Below, piece by piece: positions 34,833 to 46,624 of a stretch of DNA of 64,000 bases. The translations under genes and the position numbers were made by a program. Origin of the DNA: Populus alba (taxonomy: Eukaryota > Streptophyta > Magnoliopsida > Malpighiales > Salicaceae); the NCBI RefSeq assembly GCF_005239225.2, contig NC_133287.1:10087493-10151492 (forward strand), read 5' to 3'. The stretch's first letter is position 1. The number at the start of each line of letters is the position of its first letter. The notes below the pieces were generated by a model. The model did not search any database, was not told the origin of the DNA, and saw only the letters and a list, made by a program, of their open reading frames with translations.

Positions 34833-35660
34833 CTATAAATTGCTCATTGCAATTGAAACAAAGGCATTGTGCTCTTTTCCTCTGCATTTCTTCCAAGACA
34901 AACATTTGAAAGGACCCGTAGGTGTAATAGGAGCTACATGATTGATTTGTGGAGGAGGTGATCGTATGAACCTCCTTTGTCGTGGGAGTTGGTCATCTCT
35001 CATTCGTGCTAAATTAATGGCCTCTTTGAGTGACTGTGGTTTGAACATCCTGATGTCATCTGCTATTTTTGTCTTCAAACTGCCCATGAATGTGCCCACA
35101 AACGCTTTTTGAGTCCATACTTGGACATTGTTACCCATCTTTTCAAACTCACGCTGGTAATCACACAAATTACCTTGCTGTTTGACACGCGAAAGAGCCT
35201 CGTCAAAATCTTCACACTCCGAGGGTCCAAAATGAGCCTAGAGTTTTTCTCAAATTTATCCCATGAAAGAATGTGCCCTTCATCCCTAAATGTCCTTCAA
35301 ATCCATTGCCACCATTGGTTAGCCTCCCCTTCTAAGTGGTATACTTCCATGGAGACCTTCTGTGCGTCTGCTGTGCCTTGATACTCGAAAAACTGATGCA
35401 CACGATTGAACCATTCGGTTGGGTCATCCCCCGTGAATCATGGAAATTCTAGCTTCATTGTTTTAGAGGAGATGATCTGTTGACCTCCATTGTTGCTTGG
35501 ATGGTTGCCGTGGTTGTTAGTTTCATGATTGGGAATCAACACAGTTGAAAGTCGATTGAGTGTCTCCTCCATTCACAGCAGTCCTTCTTGAACTAAACCA
35601 AGTTCAGACTCCAAATGCTCAGTTCGTTCTTTGTTTGTTCCCTTTGAAAAACGAGGCTCT
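34833..35660 (-). pseudogene. Gypsy gag region
   Basis: 35168..34833 reads CDYQREFEKMGNNVQVWTQK..FVGTFMGSLKTKIADDIRMF, then KEAINLARMRDDQL, which matches retrotransposon gag proteins of this lineage. It is followed by a damaged CCHC knuckle region (near 34840-34890). The upstream part up to the primer-binding site near 35660 is broken by stops. Confidence 0.75.
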
Positions 35661-35668
35661 AATACCAA

Positions 35669-36032
35669 TGATAGATCCCAATTACAAAGTGTAATGGGCT
35701 AATGAAATTTGTTTTCTCTTCGGGTGAGAAAGTACCACAAGTTGAATGCATTTTTTTTTATATCTCAAATGAAAGTGTTGGCTGCTTAAATAAGCAAGCC
35801 TCATCCCATACAAACAAACAAACTGAATTATAAAGAACAACTAGCTGTAAGCAAATATACTCTACCCACGTAATACAGAAGTTAACAAAGTAAAACAGAA
35901 CAAATAACGTAATCTTGCAATGATGGAAGACAATTTCTTGTTGCACATCTGTTTGTTACTTTCCACGACCCAATCCATCATTTCTGCACGTTGCATATAC
36001 ACATGCATGTTCCCACTCCACTGCTCATCCCA
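35669..36032 (-). repeat. 5' LTR of the gypsy element
   Basis: In plus orientation it begins TGATAGATCCCAATTAC. It is followed on its left by the tRNA-Met-like primer site and on its right by host sequence homologous to 60935 onward (CCTTGACAGTAT). Confidence 0.85.
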
Positions 36033-38019
36033 AATTAAGTTATGATGCCTTGACAGTATCAATTGCTTAATTTGTCATGAAACATGCAAAAACACTTGAT
36101 CACATCCATGTTTAGTGATCTTCACAGCATGGAATTCATTATCGTCTATATTTAGACCAAACAAATAACTCTCACCCCCTTGGTTGGTGGGTTTAACATG
36201 ATATTTTTTTTAATATATTTTTTATTCAAGCAAATCAGCCCATTGATGCATGAAACTTGTTTTTTTTATAAAGTTTGTATTTGGTTTTAACATTTTGTGC
36301 TTCAGTTATTATAATTCCAAGTCTTTGTTCTCTCTAACACGTATAGGATAAATGCCCCAATATTGTATCTTTTTGCTACAATTTTTTGTTTTTCAATTTT
36401 TTTATTTAACATATTTATATTATATATTGAATTGATTGATTAATCATTTAAAATTACTCTTATTTCTAATTTATAAATAAATAATACACGTAATAATCAC
36501 GAATATAGTTTAAATTGGTTTCTCGTACGCTAAGCCTTAAATATCGAATAAATCATCTCAGATATCAGTAAGGTAGACAAGTTAACCATGTGAATTAAGT
36601 TTTTTTTTTTGGTTTCCTCTAATATTTTATAATCATATTATTTTGACTTTCAACATTAAGATTACAAGACTTGTAAGGATATGATGAAATTCTTAATTAG
36701 ATTTATTGATGAAAATGCTTCGTTGATAAAACTCTCGTTGATAATTTTAATTGGTTTGTCGGTGAGTCCATCAATAATAAAATTACCAATAGATTTACTA
36801 ATTAAAAAAAACATGTAAATTTTTTTTTTACACGCTTCATTCTTTCAGTATTTTTCCTTGGGAAGTTTGTCATATAACAAAAAAAAAAAATTGCAATTCC
36901 ATCGGTGATTAATAAATTTACCTTAATTTAACTACGAGTGAAGCTAAGTAGAGAAAATAAAAAATAAATTCATATAAAGTATGTTAAAGAAAAAAACTAA
37001 GAGAAATAAGAAAAGAGGAAAAGACATGCATGTGTGTGGAGGAGAAGAGAAGAGAAGGAGTTGGGGAGAGAAGAGAAAGAAAGAAAGGATTGTTGGTGTT
37101 TTTTACATAAGAAGAAGAAGAAGAAGAAGAAGAAGATGTGCGTTTGTTATAAAATCAGGGATACTAATCTTTTTATTAGGGTATTTTATGGATGGATAAT
37201 TAATATTAATATTTTTAACCATTATGTTTGCGATTCCATTGGTATTATTTAATTAAAATTTTTAATTCAATAAAAAATTTTCAGAACCGCCCAAAAATCA
37301 CCCATGATTTTTCAATCTGTCGGTGATTCTTTCTGTAATACTTAATTTAAATTTTAAATTTAATTAAAAATTTTAAAAAACCCCTCAAATATCACTGATG
37401 ACTTTTTAATTTGTCGGTGATTTTGTCTATAATATTAATTTAATTTTTTTATGATATCAAAAAATTTCAAAACTACTCAAATATTACTAACGAATTTTCA
37501 ATCTGTCGATGATTCCGTCAGCAATATTTAATTTAAATTTTCAACTTAATATAAAATTTTCAGAAACCTCACAGATATCACTATTGACTTTTCAATTTAT
37601 CGGTGATACCCTTTATAATTAACACAATGAATAGTGCCAGAGAGAAGGGAACAATTTACCGACGGGTTTACGGACGATATTTAATATTGTCAATAATATC
37701 TTTTATATAAATAACATGTCATCGTATTTTTTTTAATTCCTTATTTTCTCACTGCAATTTTCTCGGTATATACCAAAAGAATAGTTTCATCGGTATTTAC
37801 TGATAGATATAGCAAGGAAATATTTTGTTGGTAAAATTTACTGTAATTTATCAACGCAAACGTTTTATTGATGTTTATGTTTGTATTTACTAATTTTATG
37901 ATAATGGATACAATTAAATAATTGTTAGACTAGAGTATTTGCTTTGTTAAAATAATATTACGCTAATGATAAATTTTATATATAAAAATATATGTGTTCA
38001 TGCAGATAGATAGAAATCA
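36033..38019. other. Remainder of KIN unit 1 flank plus repeat-rich AT DNA
   Basis: 36040-36310 matches 60935-61160 (GATCTTCACAGCATGGAA, TTAGACCAAA, GGTTTAACATGATAT). From about 36700 on, words such as GTCGGTGATT, CCATCGGTGATTA and TTACCGACGGGTTTACGG recur. They resemble the subterminal repeats of CACTA-type transposons, and a clear block of four ~90-100-bp units (CAATCTGTCGGTGATTC..) lies at 37290-37610. A (GAA)n run is at 37109-37136. No complete element end was found and no gene. Confidence 0.5.
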
Positions 38020-38200
38020 GGGGAATAAAGAAAAGTCAGTCCAATATTTAACAGGATTCAATCTATAAAGAACCCGAACATAATGTTATTCAAAAGCACA
38101 TCATTCTTGCACCACATAGAAGCGGTCAAAACTGAGCACACAAAAAAATCTAACGCCCTGGTCCAAGGGCCCGAAAATCTAAACCTCGATAACAGCTTGA

Positions 38201-38293
38201 CACGTGTTAGTCTAAGTGATTTACACATTTCAGCCAGCACTCCACGCAGCATGTTACGTGTCAAGCATTGGCCTGGTTTTAGTCACTATAAAT
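38201..38293 (+). promoter_or_regulatory. ABA/stress-type promoter of KIN copy 2
   Basis: G-box CACGTG at 38201-38206, TTACGTGTCAAG at 38254-38265, and TATAAAT at 38287-38293, in the same spacing as copies 1 and 3. The ACGT element near 38242 seen in the other copies (CCACGTAG) is CCACGCAG here. Confidence 0.7.
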
Positions 38294-38410
38294 TAAGGCA
38301 ACCATGGCTGATGTTTATTACCAAAAGTCGTGTGTTTTGAATCTTTCAAGTGTTTTAGCTTTCAATTCATCTGTGTTCTCTCAATCTTTCAAAGAAATCA
38401 ATAACAAAAA

Positions 38411-38830
38411 ATGGCTGACAACACCCAGAAGATGAGCTACCAAGCTGGTGAGACCAAAGGCCAAGCTCAGGTTAGCTTATGAATTTCTTTCTCTATTTTG
38501 CTTTTGTTTTTATATATAAATTAATGTGTAATGCTCTATAACATATCGATTTTGTTTGTTTCAGGAGAAGGCCAGCAACTTGATGGACGGAGCTGGCAAT
38601 GCTGCTCAATCTGCAAAGGAATCAGTGCAAGAGGTTCACATATTTTAATTTGTTCAATCTCATGTTCTATATTTTTTTAGAGAATTCATTCTCACCACAA
38701 TGGCACAATGGATTGTGCATCAGATTTTAATTTTGATAGTTCCTTCTTCGTGTAGGCTGGTCAGCAGGTGAGGGCTAAGACACAGGAAGCTGTTGAAGGA
38801 GTAAAGAATGCAACTGGCATGAACAAGTGA
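38411..38830 (+). CDS. KIN2: KIN/COR6.6-type small stress-induced protein, copy 2
   Basis: Exons 38411-38470, 38565-38633 and 38756-38830, phase 0 throughout, encode 67 residues identical to copy 1 except Asn24 to Ser and Glu29 to Gly. Introns are also nearly identical, apart from a small insertion after exon 2. The homology with copy 3 begins further upstream (38030, GTCAGTCCAATATTTAACAG) than with copy 1, so copies 2 and 3 share a more recent or longer duplication. The frame, splice sites and promoter are intact, so it is likely expressed under the same cold/ABA control. Confidence 0.9.
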
Positions 38831-39980
38831 AGCTGGATCGATGGAGTCCAATGATCGTCTGCTGCATCAAATTTAGAAATTAAGTGCAATTTTCATCTAT
38901 TCAGCACCTTTTTTTTTTCCTGTCTTTCCGTTTGTATAAAGAAGAGAGCTCTCTGATATGCGGGGTTCTCTAGTGAGTTTGTAGGCTCATGCATGTTTGC
39001 GCTCATTAGAAATTTGTTACTTTAAGTTCAGTACATGTTCAAATGTTTCAGTTTATGAAATCATAACAGTGCCAGCTTAGTGCTTCATCAATTGACCCTA
39101 TAAGTCCAGATGGCCTAAAATGCCCATTCCCTTCTTAAATATATTTGATTACGACAAATATCGTGCGTTTAAGGTGTGTTTTTTTTTTTTAAATGTTTTT
39201 TTTAATATATTAAAATGATTTGTTTATATATATATATAACATTTACACATCAAAATTATTGAGAAAACACACAAAAAAGCTTAATGTATTTACAAGTAAA
39301 TGTTATATTGTTCGATAGTATAGCACAAGTAATTTCGCTAATCCTTCTTGTCATTTTAATAAAACTCAATTTAACCTGACAGGTTAACTCGAAATCCGTT
39401 GGAAAGAGCTTTTTGCGATTTTACATAGGTGAAAATTGAAGTTGTATATGATTCGGCTAAACAGAGAGACCCTCACTAGTAATAGAAATTCCCTTCTCCT
39501 TCAACTGTTCTTCATTTCTTCTTCCTTTTATTCTCGATCGAGCTGTTTATATTTTTGAGAAAACATTAAAGAACTCAGTCGATTCTAGCTCTCTCTATTC
39601 TCTGTTTCTTCATTACAGGTAATTTATTCTTTCATTTTGTGGGTTCCTTTTCTTCCTCTTGGTTGAAAACAGCTCCAAGTAGCTCGCCATAAAGTCTATC
39701 ACCTATTTCAAGGATGCTTAAGATTATGTGGTGACAAGTGACCGTGTTAATTTCATGTACATCATTTTGACATGGTCAAAGTAAGGAACCAAAAACGTTC
39801 ATATTCTTGTTCTATATGTTAGTGTAGTAAAATTGTTGATAATTAGTTGAATGATATATTGGAAGAAAAATAGCAACAAAAGAAAAGAAAAGGTTGGATT
39901 ATTAGGGATTAATTTGGCAAAGCAAAACTTTTGTTTTCAGTTTACCATGCCTTGATAGCATCCATTTCAGGCTCTTTGTG
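38831..39980. other. 3' region of KIN unit 2
   Basis: 38831-39160 and 39610-39970 match the downstream regions of the other units. 39165-39620 is specific to this copy; it contains a pyrimidine-rich stretch ending TTCATTACAG|GTAATTT at about 39619, which looks like an untranslated first exon with a donor site, though no following exon was found. Confidence 0.5.
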
Positions 39981-40725
39981 GCATTACCAATTTGTTCAGG
40001 ATTTGTGGCCCTACCAGTGTAATAGAACAAACAGGAGATACGCAATTGTTTTCATTTCTTGTTAGTTCTGCTGTTAAAACCAGCTGCAACTCCTCCACTC
40101 CCTTGAGTCCAGACCAATGTCATTAAAACCGACAATGACAGTAACTTAGTCAAGTTATTGAGTCATTGGTTCAAACAATGTTATTGGCTTATGAAGTCAA
40201 TTGTGTATGATATTGGATTATCCATTTCATCCCACCGCACGTTTAGATATGTATCTACATTTATGTGGAGAAATTTAGTCATTCATTTCAATTTCTTTAA
40301 ATTGTAAGGATAATCTTATTAATAAGCCTTCTCTTTTCTATACGTCACAGTAGTATCATTACTCTATAATTGAAAAAAAAACATATATTATACCAATATT
40401 TTATATCTAATTTATAATAGGGTACTTTAGATGAGTTTTTCAATTAAATGATAATGTGTATGTTGTCCCATATTACTTGGAAAAAGAGTGGTTTGATTGT
40501 AGAAAAAGAAAATGGTGTGTATATATATGCGTTTATTTCATGTATAGTGTAATATAGTATAATACAATATATTTTAATGTCTTCTCATTGATCATGTTGC
40601 AATTATGTAAAATATTGCAATTATGTAAAATGTTTTCTCAGCATGTACTCTAGATACTAATCCTTGAACGACTTAATCATCTCAACCTTCAATTTCTGTA
40701 TCAAGTGGTATATGATAAAAAATAA
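39981..40725. other. AT-rich noncoding DNA
   Basis: No gene or recognisable repeat apart from a direct repeat around 40605-40630 (TTGCAATTATGTAAAAT twice). Confidence 0.45.
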
Positions 40726-40729
40726 ATAT

Positions 40730-41030
40730 GGCTTAGGGCCATTAATGAAAAGCTCTTGAATTATATGTGGGATGTAAAAAACTAAAATTAGTATACTTAT
40801 ATTATGGTAAAGCTTTTACGAGTGGAGGGATTAATCGACTTAAGTAATATTTAGCTCAAACTAAAGGACAAGTGAAACAATGCTTCAAATGTCCTCCAGA
40901 TGTTCAACATCAAACACTTTTGAAACTTCACGGGAATGTTGAGAAGAAAAAAAGAGCTAGAGAAATGCAAGCAAATTTTAATCAATATACTACACAACAT
41001 ATGGATAATGAAGAGAGGAATGTTTAGACA
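40730..41030 (+). pseudogene. hAT transposase N-terminal (BED-finger) fragment
   Basis: The plus strand reads GGINRLK-stop-YLAQTKGQVKQCFKCPPDV, then EKKKRAREMQANFNQYTTQH and a stop near 41028. Plant hAT transposases have a BED zinc finger with ..GGINRLKEHLA..G.V..C..VP.DV; here the paired Cys before GG are not preserved and a stop interrupts the finger. No transposase core follows. It is a relic, and its ends were not found. Confidence 0.6.
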
Positions 41031-41289
41031 TTTAGAAAATGATGACTATTGCACGTGCGCGCATGACATAGAGAGATTTCCAACATAAGAAAGTACTGGT
41101 TGTGGCTAGGGTACGTATTAACATCTCAAGTAAACCTTATCTGAGGTAAGTTGCATTGTATGATCTAGATATGGTTTAAAAGAGTTGATATGTTCCTAGC
41201 TAGTGGTTCTTATATGGCCCAAAACAAAGATTTATGTTCATGAATAAATATGGTATTTTGAATTTATTATGGGCTTGTATGCCCAGATA

Positions 41290-41980
41290 AATCTTTATAC
41301 GAAGAATCTATGTAGGTTTCATGACAAGGTTCACCTATCCTGAAAAGTAAAAATATTTCCCACAACTCATATATTGTGGTGAAAAATACTTTCAATTAAA
41401 ATTGATAAATATTAACAAATTTCTAAGAATTTTCTAGTCAACTCCTGATATTTAAATACTATCATACTTGTAAATCCAACATTTATACCAGAATATTGAC
41501 TATTAATTTTTAGAAAAAGAAAAAAAGAAGAAGAAAACTTATTAGGATTATTGAAATATTGGTCAAATCCTTAAGAAATTTTACAAACTTGTTGTAAATT
41601 CCATAAAAAATGCAAAGAAATACAAAACAATAAATAAATTAAAACAACATTAAAACATTTTTGTCTCTTTTTTAAAAATAAAATGCAATTTTTGCAAGGA
41701 TTGAGTTGTATGCAACATGCAAAAATCTTTTTTTTTTTTTTGTCAAATGCAATTAAAATATTTGGTTAAAAAACTTTTATCTTTTGTCATTTTCCTTTTC
41801 TTTAATCATTCATTTAACATAAAATTAATAAAATAAAATACAAACACACACACTCTTTTTTTTTTTTTACTATATTTTTACTCACACACTCCCACAATTA
41901 CATGTTTACAAGCCAGACATATTCAAAATTTAACAGTAATTTAAAACACATTAAAAATTTAAAAATCTAAAAAATGCATC
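41290..41980 (+). repeat. Diverged fragment of the 44.3-kb LTR family
   Basis: The order GAATATTGG.CAA, TTTTACAAACTTGTTGTAAA, AAATGCAA.AAAATA, GTATGCAACA.GC followed by a T run matches 44930-45160 within the solo LTR at 44300. Ends are not defined. Confidence 0.5.
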
Positions 41981-44294
41981 TTCCAAAGGTTGGAAACAGG
42001 TTGGAGAGATTGTTGATAACTCAGGACGTACATTAAAAGATTATGAGACTACTGGAATAATAGTGGCATGTGAGTTTTATGCGCCACAATCATTGTTGGC
42101 CCATGAAACCATGTGCCACCACATGTGAAACAAGAAAGATGGATGGATTTGGAGCAGTTTCATCCTTTTCTTCCTCTCTGTACTTGCGGTGAGTAATAGC
42201 GAAGCCATATAGGGTCAAGAGGGGGCAATTGCCTTTTTAATCTTTTTTTTTTCAAAATACTTTTTATATTAGAATATTAATAATATCTTAACAGGTTTAA
42301 TTTTATTTTTTGGCTACTAATTTAACCCAAGTTAGCTATTATTAACTTACAACATAATATAATATATAATATATATGTCCAGGACATTTCACTAATCTTT
42401 TCCCTTTTCTTTCTTTTTCTTCAATTAATTAACCAAGAGTTTTCTTTCTTTCTTTCGAGCTACTATTCTTGCCTCTCTTCCATTTACAAAATTTATCTTC
42501 AAGTTGTAAGCTCTTAATTCGTTAAGCAAATAAGATCTTATGTTTTATGTTCTAGGTAAGTTTCCTTCATCTTTTCTATTTGTTTCATTGTTTAATTTTA
42601 GTTTTATTCATTTACAATTAGTTATTGAAAATGTTAGGATTTATAATAATTTAAGAGTTTGTTAAATTAATATGTGTATGAGTAATATTATATGCATATG
42701 GATATGAATTGAAATGAGTTTTGATGAATTGATAAGTATTTTGCTATGAATTTCATATTGAAAATGGATGGTAATGAACGTACTAGTGATTAAAAATAAA
42801 GTATAGGACAATTCAAAAAATTAGGGACACAATAGAGAAATAAAAAAAATTAACATTTATATTTAACCCACATGTAGAAAATAATAAGTTAACAATAACA
42901 ACATTAATTTGTCATGACAATCCTTTTAAGCTATGATTTTAGCCACTCTTTATCATATGTCAGTATAAAATTGTTGTCAAGAACTTCACTTGTCCTTAAA
43001 AGATTTAGAAAACACAAGCCTTTAACCCACTGTAAACTAAAAATAGATGAATGACAGTTTGATTATATATATTGAGAAAAATATCTTCGATGAAATTGAT
43101 AATAAATTTATTATGAAGCGGTTTTAAAATATAGAACTCGAAAATAATAATTATAACATAAGTTTTTTCAATTTGAAAATATTCTTAAATTAATTTTGTT
43201 TGATACGAGTTAATACATATATTTCAAATTTATTTCTCTATATAATACATGTATATATAATACAAAATATGAAATATTTGTTAATAATTTATCCTTTTAT
43301 TTAAAAAATTATAGCTCCGCAATTGGCAGTGAGTGTCATTATTATCTGTAAAAGCCATAAAAAAATCACACAACCCAACAACACTTGCATCTCCTCTCCT
43401 CAGATTTGTATCTGTCATTTTAAGAAGCAAGGTTGACTTGTCAAGCCCATGGACTGGCAGTGGCTACAGGCCACAATGTTTGCGTTAATGGTGGCCATTG
43501 TCGTAGGTTTCTGTCACCGGTTTTTGGAAGAAGGTTGTCGGTGGTTGATTAGTGTGATGGCTAGCCGTGAGGGAGGAGATGAGTTTTAGCTGTGTGATAA
43601 GGGGGGAGATTTTTCACGTCGACTGAGGGCGAAGATGAGAAGGAGCCAGGGGAAATGGAGGAAGAAAAACTGCCATCATGGTTTTGAAGGGAGACTGCCA
43701 GTGATAGTGACAATGGGCATAAAGAAGGCTGGGTTTGTTCATTGTTTTTTTTTTTTTTTTATAGTGGAAATAAATTGTAAGGAGACGCTCACAGAAGTCT
43801 TTTTGTTGGTGTGGCAAGAGAGGTCGTAGGTAAATAAGAGGTGATGCTTGTATTGTTAAAGCTGGGTTGGTGACAACCGAGAGAGAAAGGAAACAAGTTT
43901 GTGGACGTGTAGTTTTTTTTTTCCTTGCGTAGCTGGCAGCTAGGATTGGCTAGGGTTTTTAAGTCCATGTGGGGAGAGAATGTGAGAAAGATTATTTCTC
44001 CTTTATTTTTTTTCTTGGGTGAAATTCCTTCAGCATTTTATTTTATTTTGTCTCTTCCTTCCAATTGCTTGATGACTAAGTAAATTAAATTCATTTTAGT
44101 CCCTCATTTTTTCTTGCACTTTTGTTTAAACTATTATATAGTTAAGGGACTAACTTTGATGTTTCACCTAAGCAAATAAAAAACACACTCAAATTATTAT
44201 ATAAAAAACTAATGCCCATGGTCGAATCACTGTATTCTCTCTCACATAACACTCTAGACGACTACAATGTCTTCCCTTTCATTTTTTTCATAGG
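41981..44294. other. Noncoding intergenic DNA
   Basis: AT-rich to about 43320, then a GC-richer 43430-43990 block with short frames on both strands that show no conserved features. I see no gene, hairpin or array here. Confidence 0.45.
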
Positions 44295-45371
44295 TGTTGT
44301 GTCGCACCCTCGCGGCGGAGCGCGGCGGAGCGGCGACCAATCGATTGAATTTCAGGTTTTTTTTGTTTTTGTGTAAAGGAGTCGCCACCTAATATTTTGG
44401 TCACTAGGAACCTTAACTGGTCTTTCAGAGATTCTAAGGCAAGGGACTGGTTGCGTAAAGAGAAGGTATTAGCACCCCTAGTATGCCCTACCTAAGGTAA
44501 GCTGCTTGGTGTTTGGTTTGCTCTATAATTGCTATGGTGTTGGTGTTTTCTAATCCCATTAGTTTTTCTAGGTTTGATTCAAATAAAATTTATTAGGATA
44601 GAAATCCAAGGAGATTCCATGTGCTTCGAAAGCTCATTTTTCCCTTAGAATTTCAAGAGTTTGCGACTCGTAAATCGCAAGGAGGAGGGACAAAAAATCT
44701 AGAAATCTAGGGCACTAAAACCCCCCTATATTTTTTAGTATTTTATACCATCACAGCTCATAGACCGTGGAGTAAATTTTTTTTGAAATGTCCTCGATTA
44801 TAATCAAGGCTTTTTTCAAGGATGTGTACGGATTTATTACTCCCAATAATATTTTGGATATTCGTCCTTTAAGGATTTCTTTATCCAAACATTAGTGGTG
44901 AATAATAGATGAATTCCCCCAAAAATAAGATTTTTATACTTTTTTGGAATATTGGCCAATACCCTTTGGAGTTTTACAAACATGTTATAAAATCCAGAAA
45001 TGCAAGAAAATAATTTTTTTGTTGTTTTTACGAAATCCATGCGAAAACACATTTTTAAAACTTCCAATATTTTTGTATATAAAAAAAAAACATTCAAAAT
45101 ATGTTAGGATATTGGCCGTATGCAACACACAAGAAAACCATTTTTTTTTTCTATATATGTATATTTGTCACATTGTGTCAAAAACAGGGTATTCTAAATG
45201 CGAGATTTTTATTTTTTACAATACAAAAGAAAAACCAGACCTTAAAATAAATATGACAAAAAATCATAAATCTCCTTTTCTTTTGAAACGGTCTCAAAAA
45301 CATGCTCTCTTTTTCATAGATTTCTATTTTTTACAACACAAAAAAAATTAAAAAAAAATACACATTGCCCG

Positions 45372-45411
45372 GTTACTGTTCAAGTGAATTAAATTTCACT
45401 TGAACAGTAAC
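45372..45411. repeat. Conserved hairpin inside the LTR family
   Basis: 17-bp perfect arms (GTTACTGTTCAAGTGAA and its complement) surround a 6-base loop. Hairpins at the equivalent place occur near 62118-62152 and, shorter, near 51110-51135 in the other copies. Confidence 0.8.
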
Positions 45412-46624
45412 AAATGCAACTCAGAATGCATGCAAAAGCTGGGAATAAAAGAGAGCTTACCTGGTCTGCTGGCGATGCCATTTTTTTTCAGTCCTCCGTT
45501 GTCTGCGTTCGTTTGGCGTTCTCCTGTGTTGCTTGCTTCTTTCTCCTTTTTTCTCCCTGTTTTCTTCTCTTCTCTTTCCTTTCTTCTTTGTTCTGCTTTC
45601 CTTTTCTTGAACGCTAGCGCTGAGACGGACGAAGATGACAGGTGCTGAAGCTTCTGCGCTCAGCCAATGGTTGCTGCTTCTCGGGACAGCGAAACAGATA
45701 GGCCACGTCGGTTTTGGTCTCTGTTCGTTTTCTATCCTTCTGCTGATGCTTTCTCTCGAGATGACAAAGATGACGGCGATGAAGGCGTGTTGTGCTGGTG
45801 GAGTTGTCGCCCTTGCCTCTGTGTTTTTCCTTGCTTTCGACAGTATCCTTCTTATGGCTTTCTCTGCCCTGCCTCTCTCTCGTTTCTTCTTATCTTTCTT
45901 TTCTCGTTTTTCTCTGTTCTCCTTTCTTTTTTTGTTTTTTTTTTTTTTTGCCGCCCCCTCTTTTTTTGTAACTTCGTTCCTGTGAAAACTTTCACAGTCG
46001 AAAAGATGAACCCCTGGTCTCTGCGTTTTTCCCTTCTCCCTCTTACTGCCTGCCTCTCTTGCATTTTTCTAACTTTTTTCTCTCTCGTTTTGTTCCTCCT
46101 TGCTCCCTTTTTTTTGCTGCCCTTGTTAGGTCATTAGAGGGGCTTATATATAGTCTAAATATGTCTCCATTTAGGAAGGATTCAATGCATTAATCCTAGG
46201 ACATAAATCCCTACTGATTTGCAGTAAAAAAAATGCACAAGGAAGTTGCAATATTCTGATTTTATGCTGGTGCTTTATGTATGATTTCTTTCCAGTTTTA
46301 GAGGAGGGTGTGGCTATTTTCTTTCCTTCCATAGGGCCAGTTGCTCCCTTTGAAATGAGGCAAGAAAAAAACATGGTTGCAGCTCCAAAATTCAAGCATG
46401 ATGATAAAGGAAAAACAGCAGGAATTTGCAGTGAAAAAAAGGAAAGAAATCAGATGGAGGGTGTACTGCAAAGTCTCATTTTCCTTATTTGGTTTGGAAA
46501 AAATCCTGTCATTTATGATGATCCAGCCCTCTCTCCAGCTTTCAATATCCTTCTTCAATTTAATCCCTCATTTTAACAATTTTTGATTCAGTCCTTGGTC
46601 CAAAAAAAATCCTTCAAATCAGCC

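Larger units (their letters stand above)
30888..36032 (-). mobile_element. Ty3/gypsy chromovirus retrotransposon, defective
   Basis: LTRs at 30888-31293 (3') and 35669-36032 (5') are similar but differ by many substitutions and a ~45-bp indel, so the insertion is old. Just inside the 5' LTR the minus strand reads TTGGTATTAGAGCC, one change from the initiator-Met tRNA primer site TGGTATCAGAGC. Going 5' to 3' on the minus strand are gag, protease, reverse transcriptase, RNase H, integrase and a chromodomain-like tail. All domains have stops or frameshifts. It splits a block that is continuous downstream of KIN copy 3. No matching 5-bp target duplication was found. Confidence 0.85.

Noticed and set aside
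36981..37252. Two Lys/Arg-rich frames around a (GAA)n run
   Set aside because: Low-complexity translation of a microsatellite; no exon signals or conservation.
45400..46137. Several overlapping long frames rich in Phe, Ser and Leu
   Set aside because: They come from a pyrimidine-rich zone inside the solo LTR, overlap one another in different frames, and are not kept in related LTR copies.
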